Below, in pieces: positions 14,195 through 25,039 of a DNA stretch of 64,000 nucleotides (position 1 is the stretch's first letter; every line of letters starts with the position of its first letter). The DNA is from Lepisosteus oculatus. Taxonomy: Eukaryota > Chordata > Actinopteri > Semionotiformes > Lepisosteidae. Position numbers and translations under genes: made by a program. The stretch covers positions 7,242,501 to 7,306,500 of the forward strand of contig NC_090714.1 in NCBI RefSeq assembly GCF_040954835.1. Reading direction: 5' to 3'. The notes beneath the pieces were generated by a model. The model saw nothing but the letters and a program-made list of their open reading frames with translations. It searched no databases and had not been told where the DNA came from.

Positions 14195-14330
14195 AATTTC
14201 CCTACGGGATTAATAAAGTATTATCTATCTATTATAAAAAGCACACGGTAATGCCTGTGTTTGGGGAAAGTGCAATAATAAATTGCCCTACTGTGGATGA
14301 ATAAAGTATTTTGAACTGAATAATTACAGT
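14195..14330 (-). repeat. Retroelement tail fragments
   Basis: Two short tail-like pieces lie side by side. One is an inverted copy of the tail at 4.88 kb (14199-14233). The other ends in 'gaataaagtattttgaactg' (about 14290-14320), whose inverted counterpart occurs near 25.80 kb. Both look like ends of old non-LTR insertions. Confidence 0.45.
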
Positions 14331-14621
14331 GCCAGGCGGAGCGATGGCACTTTGGCTAAGGACCTGCACCCGTGGTTGGAAGGTTGCCAGTTCAAATCCC
14401 GCGACCGGCAGAGGAATCCTACTCTGTTGGGCCCCTGAGAAGGGCCTTAACCCCAGCTGCTCCAGGGGTGCCGTATAAATGGCTGACCCTGCGCTCTGAC
14501 CCCAAGCTTCTCTCTCCCCGTCTGTGTGCCTGTGTGTCTCATGGAGAGCAAGCTGGGATATGCGAAAACACAAATTCCTAACGCAAGAAATTGTATATGG
14601 CTAATAAAGTGATGTTATCTT
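14331..14621 (+). repeat. tRNA-derived SINE, full length (copy a)
   Basis: The head carries a polymerase III box A ('ttggctaaggacctg') and box B ('ggttgccagttcaaatcccg'). The body includes 'gggcccctgag', 'ccccagctgctccaggggtg', 'tataaatggctgaccctgcg' and 'tctcatggagagcaagctgg'. The tail is 'ttgtatatggctaataaagtgatgttatct'-like. The same unit recurs at 19.6, 27.3 and 28.0 kb, so it is an abundant family in this genome. Confidence 0.88.
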
Positions 14622-17600
14622 ACCTTTTTTAATCTACTGAATTGGAATTTAATTAATCATTCGTAAAAAAAAAACATCTTAAGTATGGATGCTATGCACC
14701 AAAACATCACATACTTTTTATTTGCAATGATGTAACGGATATTGCAATGACAAAAACAAAACTTCGTGTGAAGGTAGTGTAATGCACTAGTTTCCCCCAA
14801 TGCTTTCCAGTGAAATATCACAATATACAGGTATAAGCACATTAAAATGCAGTGGGGCTCCCCTTCCAAACTGCACGTTCCTGAAGGGGTGAGGGTCTTC
14901 CTTCCATGCAAACTCCCAGCCCCTCAGGTCAATGGGAACAATTACACATACTGATGCATCTCATCCAGTATCATCACTGTCTCCACCCACATATCTACAG
15001 CCTGGAGGTCCGAATTTCAAACGCTCACAGAGAACAGTTTCACAGAGAGGTACTTAACTACCATTGACTTTTTATATGGGGGAGAGGGGTGGGTTAAAAA
15101 AAAAAATCAGAGCGCAAGAGGGACATTATCACCGCTGGCAAATGGAATAAAGTTCTAAATCCACTGTCTTATTCAGGAATTTACTTTTGCAAAAAGTTCC
15201 TGTGACGCAAATGCAAATAAGAAAACTCGCACACAGGGAATTAAAACATTTTCTTACAGTGTCTTGGCTGAAGACTTTCCTAGGCTTCCCAGTTAAAATG
15301 TGCCGTTTTAAAAGATGGGGTAAACAGCAGACTGATACAGTATTAATGAGCCAGCTGCATTGTGTGTAATTAAAAAGAGGGGGCAGAGAGCATACATAAC
15401 CCCAAGAAAATGCATATTGAGGAGGACAGGTGTTAAATAATGCATCCAATTTATGATTGCATTTGTAAATTGAAATCCCTAAAGAAAAAAAGGAGAGAGA
15501 TTACACAGACGAAGAGCTGCAGTGACGAGGGGCGCCTGCTGGTCTGGGTATGTGGGGGGTTAAAACATTCAGATCTCGAGCACAATGTCGCAGTCACATC
15601 AGGTTAAGCACTCTCCTCACGCCGTCTGGAAACTCACCTGGAAACGCACTCAAGATTGAAGCTGAGTCATATGGGCACCCGGCCCAGTAAAAAAAAAAAC
15701 ATACAGCTCTTGCTGCAGAGGCTAGCCTCCAGATACAAGCTCTGGTTGCCTGTCTGATCTTCGTAGGCTGAACACAATCCACCTGTCTTCTCCGGCACAG
15801 CAGGGCATGACAGAGGCCCCAGCTCTCATTCACCAAGTGCACATGGAGATCTCTGGCCCAGGGCATTGCTCTCACAGCAACTGCAAGACCTGCCTGTACT
15901 CTGTAGAGCATTTTCAGAACCATTATGCATTATTAGAAACCTTTATTGCCATACTCAGCACTATTTATAAGAATATATTATTTACATAACATCTTAATAT
16001 AGACTACTTTGTTAATATTCTTTGTTAGTTTACCCATTGTTGATCCTGTACTTGTACTTGTCTTTTAATCCTTTTCTGGACTATGACCGTGTTCCTGCTG
16101 ATTTCATACTGTAGTTCATGCATTTCATTAGCGTTTCACACAGCTGACACCAGCAGTGTCTGGAGCAATACTCTACGGAACTGCTTCAGCAGGAAGTGCT
16201 GATTAAGCTGTTCCAGGAAAATTCAGTCCTACATCTACACAGTTACCACAATTACCTGGTATAGTAGCGAAGCAGGAAAGGTTCAACTTTATTGTATGCA
16301 CGCTCACCTCTCATTAAATGAGCACTTAGAAGTACTGGCTAAAATGAGGGACATACATGCATACCTATTTCTGTTGAAGGAGTTAACATCCTTTGCTGAC
16401 ACGAGCTTCAGGTGTAGCTCATTCTTCCGTTTTTAATTGTGCATGTGCTTGGCTCTCAATATCTTCTCAGACGTTATAAGGATATTAGTCTAATTATGGT
16501 GGTGAATAACATTGTAAATGCATAATTGTTAAAATAATATTGATTCATGAATTTTAACATTTTACACAACAAAATGTTTATTTTGATCATGTGCACTATG
16601 AATGCGCAGTATTGCTAGCTGATCACCAGACACCTTGATGCACATACCTACTTTTCAGTTATGGGTTTTGCTCCGTCTTTGACTCTATAAGATTTAATAA
16701 CTAACATAATAAAGAATGTTTATTTAATAATGATTATTGATTTGTTCATGTGTACTATAGAAACTATGCAAATGTCACCAAATAAGTGCTTCCTAATACA
16801 CTTAAACATACTGTAGCAGCTTGCATATAAAAAGAAGTGTTGGTTAATGCTATGTATTTTATGTATAGTACTTGATTTATGGTTCTAAACTACTCAAACA
16901 CATCAGAAAAGTACCTAATTTGCTCATGAAAAGTTACGAGCATGTGTAACAAATCAAAGACATTTGCATGCATTTTAATGGGAATTTAATGTCACTTTTA
17001 TGTTCTTGCCTACAAGCAAACAGTCTGGTACCAGCTTTTACCAGAGAATGGTAACGGAGTTTTGTTTTAGGCATAATACACAATTTGTGCATAAATACAG
17101 TATTTTCATATGTCATCAAAAATAATTTCCTTCCTTCGCAACCTAGCCCATGCAATTCCAGTTAATTGCTGAATTTGGAAAACATCCCGATGACAGTAAA
17201 TGTAGCATCACCTTGACCCCATGTTCCCCCCCTCCGATCCCCACGGAACACCAGGCAGATCCATAGAACCGGCAAGACACCACTTCTAGGATACACAATC
17301 CCAAAAGGAAAACGAACACTTTATCGCCTCCCATAACAGACTTCAAATCTCTCATGACAACAACATAAAAACTTTTTCTGTCAATGGGTCAATAAGAAGA
17401 CCACAGTCACACATGTGAAAAGGCCAGCTGTCTAAATATCTGGAACGACAAAATCCAAAACAAGGAGCTCAGAATAAAAGGCACCCTGGCCACATACACA
17501 CCAGAGGGACCATCACACGTCTATTCAGTGTTTAACATCGATGAACATGCTTCATGTATCCCGAAAGACTTATGAAAATCTTTCATTTCCTACCTACAAC

Positions 17601-18639
17601 ACTGTCTAGTAATAAAACTAGTGCACCGATGGTGGATTACTGATAACATGAAGCAGATTCTAGTTCATAAAGCTGAAAAGACACTGTTCCACCCGTGTTC
17701 AGACTTGAGCCCTGATAAATTTCACAACAATAGGGGAAATGTGTCCCCCTTCATACGGATTCTGAGTCCAATATAATTTCACTGTACAGTATGTAAAATT
17801 TTAATGCTGAAATAAAGCCATAAACTATTTTTTTATTCCAGAGATCACACCCGGTAGCTGGAACTGCAGTAGAAAAATTATCGCTTAGAGCAAAAATAAA
17901 AAGATCTAAACAAAGCAAAATAAAGCATGAGGTGTGCCTTTTTTTAAAAAATCAACGCCCCATAGATTTCGTTAGGTCCTTGACAACCAGCAGAAATAAC
18001 TAAAATCCCACCTCATGATCAGAGCGAGCTGTGAAAATAAGTCATATTTTCTGCATCGAGGAATGTGTCATCAAAAATCTATATTTATCTTTTCCTTCTG
18101 TTAGTTAACACGTAAAACAGTGCCGGCAGAAAAACTCAGAGGCACCTGCTGACTGTGTACACTGACAAATCCCTCACTTCCTGCTGTGCCACTTGAAAAA
18201 ACAGCCTACTTTCAACTTCACTGCCAATCTTCCAAGACCTACTTCAGATTTTCTTTTATTTCATGTAACCTCACCTATCCCATTTGTAGAGGGTAGTTTC
18301 TTTTTTTTTTCCAGGAGTGTCTTCCACACTGAATTTGCATCACAAATTGCCGTTAATCTGCTGTGCACACCCAGCACGAATGTGGCTGGCATTCTTCAAA
18401 AATATGCAGAGCACACAGCAGCTGGGTGTCAATGAAATGTAAATGTAAAATGTATCTGCCAGCAAGCTCCAAGCAGCCAAAACTAAGGTTTTCTGCTAAC
18501 AGCAGTCTGTAACTTTGTCTCATCTGTTTGTGCTCTGAAATACCCAAAGGTTCTGAGTGCTTTCTCGAGTAGACGCACTTCAATCATAGGAACGCTGTCT
18601 GAGGTTGGCAAAAATCAAACTTCCCAACAGCCTGGCGAT
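14622..18639. other. Non-coding stretch, AT-rich, no gene recognised
   Basis: Strongly AT-rich between about 15.9 and 17.1 kb. Two stretches near 16.57-16.63 and 16.72-16.79 kb resemble each other ('gatcatgtgcactatg' versus 'gttcatgtgtactatag') and may be a decayed duplication. A 70-codon minus-strand frame at 17143-17355 has a signal-peptide-like start and is discussed in the findings. No gene can be supported. Confidence 0.45.
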
Positions 18640-19460
18640 GCTGTTAAAGATATAGCAGCTTGTGGGGACGCAGGATTCTGATTGCCAGGGGCTTACCACC
18701 ATTGTTAAGTTCCACATGTTCAGGGTTTCTGAGAAAACCCTTCCCAAGACGGTTGAAGAAGACTAAGATATGTCCCCAGATCCTCACTAAGTTTTACAGA
18801 AGCGCTACAGAAAGCACACTGACAGGCCGCTTCACAGTGAGGTGTGGCAACTGCAGTATTGCTGACCACAAAGCCCTACAGCGGGTGGTGAAAACTGCCC
18901 AGTCCATCACTGGGGTTGCCCTCCCATCTATACAGGACATTTATGACAGACGGTGCTTGAGGAAAGCTCTAAGCATCATCAAAGACCCCACACACCCCAG
19001 CAACAGACTGTATGACCCTCTACCATCTGGAAAACGGTACCGGAGCATCCGGGCCCGGACTACCAGACTCAGAGACAGTTTTTACCCCCGCACTATCAAA
19101 CTATTCAACTCCCAGCCTCTCTCACCTACGATCTGAACCTCACAGTGCCTTCTCTCTTACCAAAAACTCAAACACACATTGAAATCTACCTCTACCTCAC
19201 ATGTCAAGAAGCTCACTCCCCATCATTTTCTATTCTTTATTTCATTCTGTTGATGTATGTTTTTGCACATCTGATGTTGTTTTGCACATTACCTGTTACC
19301 TGTTGTTGTTGTTTTTGCACACTGCCTGTTGTCTCTGTCTTTCTTTTCTTATACAATTGTAATGTTTTTTTGTACTACTTATCGTCTGAGAGCTAGCTAA
19401 ATAGCATTTCCTTATACCATATACCTGTATATGAGTATAATGACAATATACTTGAACTTG
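18640..19460 (+). mobile_element. LINE fragment, L2/CR1-like: ORF2 C-terminus plus 3' tail
   Basis: The frame 18660-19136 encodes the C-terminal end of a non-LTR retrotransposon polyprotein. It contains a CGNCSIADHKALQRVVKTAQ-type block followed by 'LPSIQDIYDRRC', then 'LPSGKRYRSIRARTTRLRDS' and 'FYP'. These segments are typical of fish L2/CR1-clade elements, downstream of the reverse transcriptase. The catalytic RT and endonuclease parts are absent, so this is a 5'-truncated dead copy. The last 300 bases are the T-rich tail, ending near 'gacaatatacttgaacttga'. Confidence 0.85.
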
Positions 19461-19626
19461 AAAAGCTAGGAGTGTGACAGTGATCCTCAGGGTGGGTTTC
19501 AGTCTAGCAACTATTGCTGCTACAGAACGTCCACTTGTAAATTAAACCAAGCTCTGACAAGCAATATCTGTTAGTATATACAGAAGCCATACAATGCTGT
19601 CAACATGGTTCGATTCCCTACTACTG

Positions 19627-19912
19627 GGGCGGTGTGGTGCCTCTGTGGCTAAGGATCTGCGCCTGTGGTTGGAAGGTTGCCGGTTCAAATCCCGCGGCCG
19701 GCAGAGGAATCCTACTCCATTGGGCCCCTGAGCAAGGCCCTTAACCCCAGCTGCTCCAGGGGTGCTGTATAAATGGCTGACCCTGCGCTCTGACCCCAAG
19801 CTTCTCTCCCTGTCTGTGTGTCTCATGGAGAGCAAGCTGGGGTATGAGAAAAGACGAATTCCTAATGCAAGAAATTGTATATGGCTAATAAGGTGATCTT
19901 ATCTCTCTCTCT
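19627..19912 (+). repeat. tRNA-derived SINE, full length (copy b)
   Basis: Same family as the copy at 14.33 kb, and nearly intact from the 'ctgtggctaaggatctg' box A through the 'ggttgccggttcaaatcccg' box B to the tail 'ttgtatatggctaataaggt'. It is better preserved than the copies at 27.3 and 28.0 kb. Minus-strand frames inside it are fortuitous. Confidence 0.9.
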
Positions 19913-20981
19913 TACTGCTCAAAAAGGGGGCCCAGGTTATCTGCAAGTTGGGCGCAGTTTCTCTTCAACGCAACCGCGACCACAACACCCTCACTTTCAC
20001 TCCGTACACAGCATGCCAGAGCCCACTGAAACGTAGCAAGCAGATCTGTAAAATTATTTTCTTTTTAGTTTAACCCACTTTATAAATAATGATTAAATGC
20101 TAGCACGTAATGATTTGCTGCTTGATTACATATATGACACCGATATTATTAGTATCAGTAACAGATTGACTGTTATGTCATATCCAAGATTTAAAAACCG
20201 GGCCCGAATCCTGTGAATGTCCTGATGTGAGGATGAATATGACCCACATCTTGAGCTGCAAGGTTCCTGTCCTGTTCCTCTGCCTTTACCTTAAGCATAC
20301 AGCACCACCTAGTGTGTAAAGCTTGCACGTCACGACTGCTACTTGGACACTTTGTACACTGAACTACATGCAAACTTCAAAAATTGAGATTTTCGATTTT
20401 CCTGTAAAGAAAATACTATAAGCTAATATCCCATCAGCTGCAACAATGCTTAGAACATTTCACATTTTTCAATGACATCTCATGTCAAAATCCAAATGGA
20501 GCATTTGTGTAGAAAGATGCCCAACTGAAATAATCCCAAAACATTACTGTAATAGCTTTCAGAACCTGGTTCAGAACCATAACTTTCAGAACAGGGCATT
20601 CAGTGGTCAGTGGTCATCTTTTTCACCAAAACATAAATCAATGGGCCGTGTGCTTTGTACTAGCACAGATACACTCCTGAGCACACACAGGTCAGTTTCC
20701 ATCTCCTTCCGGCCCACAGCACAACCTGTCCATCCGTGCTGCCCCATAGCCAGAACAGCTGGAGGGGACAGAGGCCCCAACACCAGAGCGCCTCTCCCAC
20801 TCTGGGGCACGTAATGAGCCGAGGAGCCCAGCCACCCACTTGTGGAAAAGCATTTGAACAGAGGGAACACATGCAAACTCCACACGTACAGGTGGCACCG
20901 GCAGGCAGCTGTAAATTACCACCCATGACCTAAAGAGTCCAGCCATCAACCATTTGATCAGGTTTGTGTTGCCTGGCCTAC
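19913..20981. other. Non-coding stretch with a degenerate dispersed repeat
   Basis: Most of this is unremarkable. From about 20.63 to 20.93 kb it contains weak matches to the dispersed repeat seen at 3.9 kb (for example 'acacatgcaaactccacacg' near 20.87 kb). Overlapping frames on both strands there are explained by GC content and the repeat. Confidence 0.4.
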
Positions 20982-21869
20982 CTGCTCCCGTCCGATTTTC
21001 TTTCGTTTCTTCTCCTTTTTCCCAGACTGCGTCACCTCCACGGAGTCAGGCTTCTCCTCGGCTTGGCGCTTTTTGGGTTTCTTCCCCCTCAGCTGCTCAG
21101 GCTGGGACTCAACAGCTGTACCAACGGACAGCGGACATTCCTGAGAAAGACAACACCGTGGCACATCTGTCCTGTGCTTTAAAGACGCAGTAGGAGTCAG
21201 CAGTTAGGACTCCGATGGAAAGCCTTATTCTTATTTCCAATGACGGCTCTGGAAAAGTCAGGTGCATTCCTCCGGCCATGGCCAGGTCTAACAGCCTACT
21301 AAGCATTTCTAAGTGAAATCGGCACCAGGCTTAGTAAAGGGGCGAACACGGTAAGAGAAAGCTGGCAGTCAATTAGACAACAATTTAGTCATCCGCTGAT
21401 ACCATGATTAAAAAAGAAGCAATGAACATTCAGGTGCTGCTACCAGGAGCATCTGCAAGCCTGTACCAAGTTTCACTGCCACGCCCACCCCAGCACCCCA
21501 CCCACATCTCTACCACACCAACCCACAACACCACACCCACATCACTGCCACGCCCACCCCAGCACCCCACCCACATTCACTGCCACGCCCACCCCAGCAC
21601 TCCACCCACATTCACTGCCACGCCCACCCCAGCACTCCACCCACATTCACTGCCACGCCCACATCACTGCCACACCCACCGCAACACCACACCCATATCA
21701 ATATCACACCCACCTCATCACCACGCCCAGTTTTGGTCCTCCTCCTCTTTGCTGTAGTGTCCTCTGCTCCCACAAGGTCTATCCTCTCCACTGCTTCATC
21801 AGTTTTCTCTTTCCTGCTCTTTTTCTTCTTGCGCTCAGACTCCATGTCAGACTTTTTGTTCTTTGCCAT
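20982..21869 (-). CDS. Lysine-rich basic protein of unknown identity, two exons seen
   Basis: Two adjacent minus-strand exons fit together in frame. The first (21869-21714, 52 codons) starts MAKNKKSDMESERKKKKSRK and ends at a GAG|GTGGGT donor. The second (21140-20982, 53 codons) begins after a pyrimidine-rich 'ctttctcag' acceptor and ends at CAG|GTAGGC. Both are phase 0. The 105 residues are dominated by K, R and E, with runs such as KKKK, KKPKKR and GKKEKKRKK that look like nuclear or nucleolar localisation signals. They probably form a disordered region. The reading frame stays open upstream of the ATG to a possible acceptor at 21890, so the ATG may be internal and earlier exons may exist. 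No downstream exon was recognised. I infer a nuclear or nucleolar protein from composition only and do not name it. Confidence 0.5.
21470..21710. repeat. GC-rich minisatellite of about 35-bp units
   Basis: The plus strand shows repeats built on 'cactgccacgcccacccca' plus 'gcaccccacccacatt', a unit of about 35 bp. At least four well-aligned units and several shorter variants are present. It abuts the splice donor of the first lysine-rich exon (21714) and lies wholly in that intron. The minus strand, which is the sense strand of that gene, is G-rich and full of GTGGGT words resembling the real donor. Confidence 0.85.
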
Positions 21870-21889
21870 AACGCCAGGGACAGCAAGCT

Positions 21890-22446
21890 TCTACATCAAA
21901 AAATTTTAAAGATACAATTCTAAATCTAAAATACAAAGCATCACCTGGACACAATTAATGTTAAATTATCACAGTAATTGCAAGCCTAATACTATTGCAA
22001 ACCCTAACATAGTGAGATTTACATCTAAGCAAATGCTTGGTTAGAGTTAGGAGGATCTTAAAATTAGACATCTAATGTTGACATTTTTTCAGAACCATTT
22101 AGTATTTGACTACCACATCAGTTCCACCATCAAGTTTCTTTACAATCCAATGTTGATCATACAGTTTGTAGTTCATATTGCGCAAAACAAAAACCTAAGA
22201 ACTTAATAGTATTGATTAAACTACCCAAAACACAAATACCACCCACATGTACCATTCACTTTACAGCAACTGGAATTCTGAAACTTGTTCCTCTCACTAA
22301 AGCCCAGATTAGTGCCAGCTTTCCCTTGAAAGTAGAACGTTATTTTTATATTATTCCTGGATGGGTATAGCTTTAATAGTGATCGGGTGTTATATTTACT
22401 TTTTGTAGACAGATATTGCAGTTAATATCTGCCTATTATATTATAT
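21890..22446. other. AT-rich sequence upstream of the lysine-rich exon
   Basis: I see no exon, repeat or promoter element here. It would be intronic if the candidate first exon at 24.35-24.43 kb belongs to the same gene, and otherwise promoter-proximal. Confidence 0.4.
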
Positions 22447-23022
22447 AGCCAGCAGCCATGTCACTCTGCAACTCCCAGCTGGCAGCCCACTGAAGCTCAG
22501 CAGGTGTGAGCCTGGCCAGTACCTGGATGGGAGACCTCCTGGGAAAAACTAAGGTTGCTGCTGGAAGAGGTGTTAGTGGGGCCAGCAGGGGGTGCTCACC
22601 CTGCAGTGTGTGTGGGTCCTAAGGCCCCAGTGATGGTGATGGGGACACTATAGTGATGGGGACACTATACTGTAAAAAAAAAACAGGCGCCATCCTTTGG
22701 ATGAGACGTAAAACTGAGGTCCTGACTCTCTGTGGTCATTAAAAATCCCAGGGCGTTTCTTGAAAAGAGTAGGGGTGTAACCCTGGCATCCTGGCCAAAT
22801 TTTCCATTGGCCTCCTAATAATCCCCATCTATGAACTGGCTTCATTACTCTGCTCTCCTGCCCACTGAGAGCTGGTGTGTGGGGAGTGTACTGGTGCACT
22901 ATGGCTGCCGTCGCATCATCCAGGTGGGGGTGCACACTGGTGGTGGTGGAGGGGAGTCCCCATTACCTGTAAAGTGCTTTGAGTGGAGTGTTCAGAAAAG
23001 CGCTATATAAGTGTAAGCAATT
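22447..23022 (+). repeat. 5S-rRNA-derived SINE, full length (copy 2)
   Basis: Best copy for defining the family. The 5S-like head runs through 'cccactgaagctcagcaggt', 'gagcctggccagtacctgga' and 'tgggagacctcctggg'. After the body it ends 'agcgctatataagtgtaagc'. It is in the opposite orientation to the copies at 7.9, 36.1 and 38.7 kb and the same orientation as the truncated copy at 60.7 kb. Confidence 0.9.
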
Positions 23023-24353
23023 CTTAGTAATTAATAATATTGTGCTCATAACTATCAATGTAATTAAATTCTCCAAATTACATCAAAGCTATCAATATGA
23101 TCTTGAAGTCCAGCCACAGTCGCAACAGTTCCAATTATCCTACTCAAAGACCAAGAGAATGGCCAGATGAGCCAGAAAAGGAAAGGTACTCCTTGCATTA
23201 TAACGTCTTCTGAATTCATGCTGAAATGAAAATGAACAGAATTCTCTCTCTCCAGTCAGGTTCTCAAGGCTCCAAATTTAAGAAAATAATAATAAAACAT
23301 AATATACCCCTTATGTCCCCCTAGTGGCTAATTAAATCAGGAAGTCTATGAAGACATCTCATTAAAGCATTATCAGACTCCATACAAATGTGCTTCACAC
23401 ATATGTGCTGTGCCATCATTCAGTATTTTTCATTAGCTTTCCAGCCCAACATAATAAAAAGTGGTGAAGGTCGATTAGAACTGACAGAGAAACAGATCCA
23501 TACATGTGTCTTGTTGTTTTCTACTTTTGGAAAACAGCAAACGTATTGCTGAATGACCAGGACTATACAGTAGTGTGTTTTAAACGTGTATATATTTTAT
23601 GTCAAGAGTTTTTTTATATATATGGTTCTGTATGGTGTTGCCAAAGACAAATGTCAATCCTTTTGGATGGACAATAACGCTATATAAAAATATCATTAGT
23701 AGCAGTGTATGGTAGTTGTTAGGGCTCTTTACAGCTCTTTACAGATGCCTTAAAAATGTGGTTTCAAATCCTGGTGTTGTACCCTTGAACAAGGTACATC
23801 AATCAGATTGCTTCTGTAAAATACCCTCCTGTATAACGTTACAAATGTAAGTCACTTTGGGTAAGAAGTAGCAGGTTACTTCGTGGAAAGGAGTGTTCGT
23901 TATTTTTTCCGTTACCAAGAATAATTAATTCGTAAGGCCTTGCCAGCATATTAGTACTTTGTTTTCCAAAGATGTAAAGGGGCTTTTACATTAGAAAATT
24001 AAAAGCTAGAAAACTAGTCATAATACAAACCCAAACACGCATACATAGTTGCCACATTCAAAGAACTCAATTCATAGAAATATCAACAAACTTTTGCCCA
24101 TAGTTAGCTTTTTGCTAACATTTAAGCAGCAAACACGCAGTCCAGGAAAATTACAAGCAACAACGCGTGTGAGGTTAATGATTAAAATTGCGTTTTAAAT
24201 AAGTTTCATTTCAAAAGCAGAATTTTGTAACATTAAATGTCCACAACCACAGCATCAATGACTTGCATAACTTCCGATATGTTCATACATAAAAGCTTTA
24301 CACCACAGAATTAGACTTAGGCTAAAATTTAATTACGCATTTGCACTACTCAC
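23023..24353. other. Intergenic or intronic sequence with one decayed SINE
   Basis: Contains the tRNA-type SINE at 23.70 kb and otherwise nothing that I can support. I searched both strands for an exon that could join 24.35 kb to 21.87 kb and found none. Confidence 0.4.
23698..23882 (+). repeat. Decayed tRNA-derived SINE of a second family
   Basis: 'gtagttgttagggctcttt' resembles a box A region and 'gtggtttcaaatcctgg' a box B. 'ttgaacaaggtacatcaatc' and 'aaatgtaagtcactttgggt' then follow the pattern of widespread fish tRNA SINEs, whose tails read like 'taagtcgccctggataagg'. It differs from the family at 14.3 and 19.6 kb and is clearly older. Confidence 0.65.
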
Positions 24354-24426
24354 ACCAGTCACGGTACTCCTCCAGTTTGTGTACAACACGAGCAAGTTCT
24401 TGCTTCACGCGCGCCATAGAAAGCAT
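24354..24426 (-). CDS. Candidate first coding exon of a minus-strand gene
   Basis: On the minus strand an ATG at 24426 opens 24 codons (MLSMARVKQELARV...EEYRDW) that end at a strong donor, GGT|GTGAGT, in phase 1. The peptide looks like an amphipathic helix. Direct splicing to the boundary at 21890 would create a stop, so if it belongs to the lysine-rich gene an unseen exon is needed. It could instead be a leader exon or an unrelated short gene. Two CCAAT-type motifs lie just upstream. Confidence 0.3.
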
Positions 24427-24447
24427 GGTGCTACGCACCGCCCCTTC

Positions 24448-24492
24448 ACTGTGATTGGTTCTGGCTCACTAATGTCCCGTTTCGATTGGCTA
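24448..24492. promoter_or_regulatory. Two inverted CCAAT (NF-Y-type) boxes between divergent genes
   Basis: 'gtgattggtt' near 24451 and 'tcgattggct' near 24483 each carry ATTGG, the reverse of CCAAT, about 32 bp apart. They sit between the candidate minus-strand first exon (24426) and the uqcc4 start (25040). That placement fits a bidirectional promoter, though no transcription start can be fixed from sequence. Confidence 0.4.
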
Positions 24493-25039
24493 TATGGTTG
24501 TCAATCTCACAAAGGCCAGCCCATTTTCAGTGTGGCTGTGGCTGGGGGTTGGGGTCGCATGTGGCAACCTGCTGGAGTACCGTGCACGTGTTGTCAGTGA
24601 CAGCCTATTGCCTATTCCTGTCTAGGAAAGATAAATATGAGGCCGTTTTTGCATCGTTTTACACAAAAAAGAAATGAAAAGGGAGAGCACTCAAATCTGA
24701 GGAGAGGGTGCAGTTTTTTTTTTTTATCAAACCGGCCCGGCCTTGGTTCTTGAAGCTGAATCACTGGGATTATTTTTAATTTGACTAGATAAACTTCTCG
24801 AATAAATACCCTATAACAACCAACGAACAAAATGCAAATGCATTTTTACTCGTGCTATTTTTATTGTAGTAGATTTTAGCTGCTACAACACTATCCTTGT
24901 ACGTTTAAAGTATCCTGCAGATATTTCGAGATAATCCCTCGTTCGTGACAGAGGAACGAATTTATCACGGTCTAGTTGCTTTACGGAGTGTACACGCAGT
25001 TGCACTGGCATGTAGCATTACCTAAAGCGTGAGTTGAAG

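Noticed and set aside
14331-14621. A functional tRNA gene
   Set aside because: Box A and box B are present, but there is no cloverleaf and the unit continues into a SINE body repeated elsewhere.
15594-15923. 109-codon minus-strand frame rich in Ala, Arg and Cys
   Set aside because: No known family and no splice signals that would extend it.
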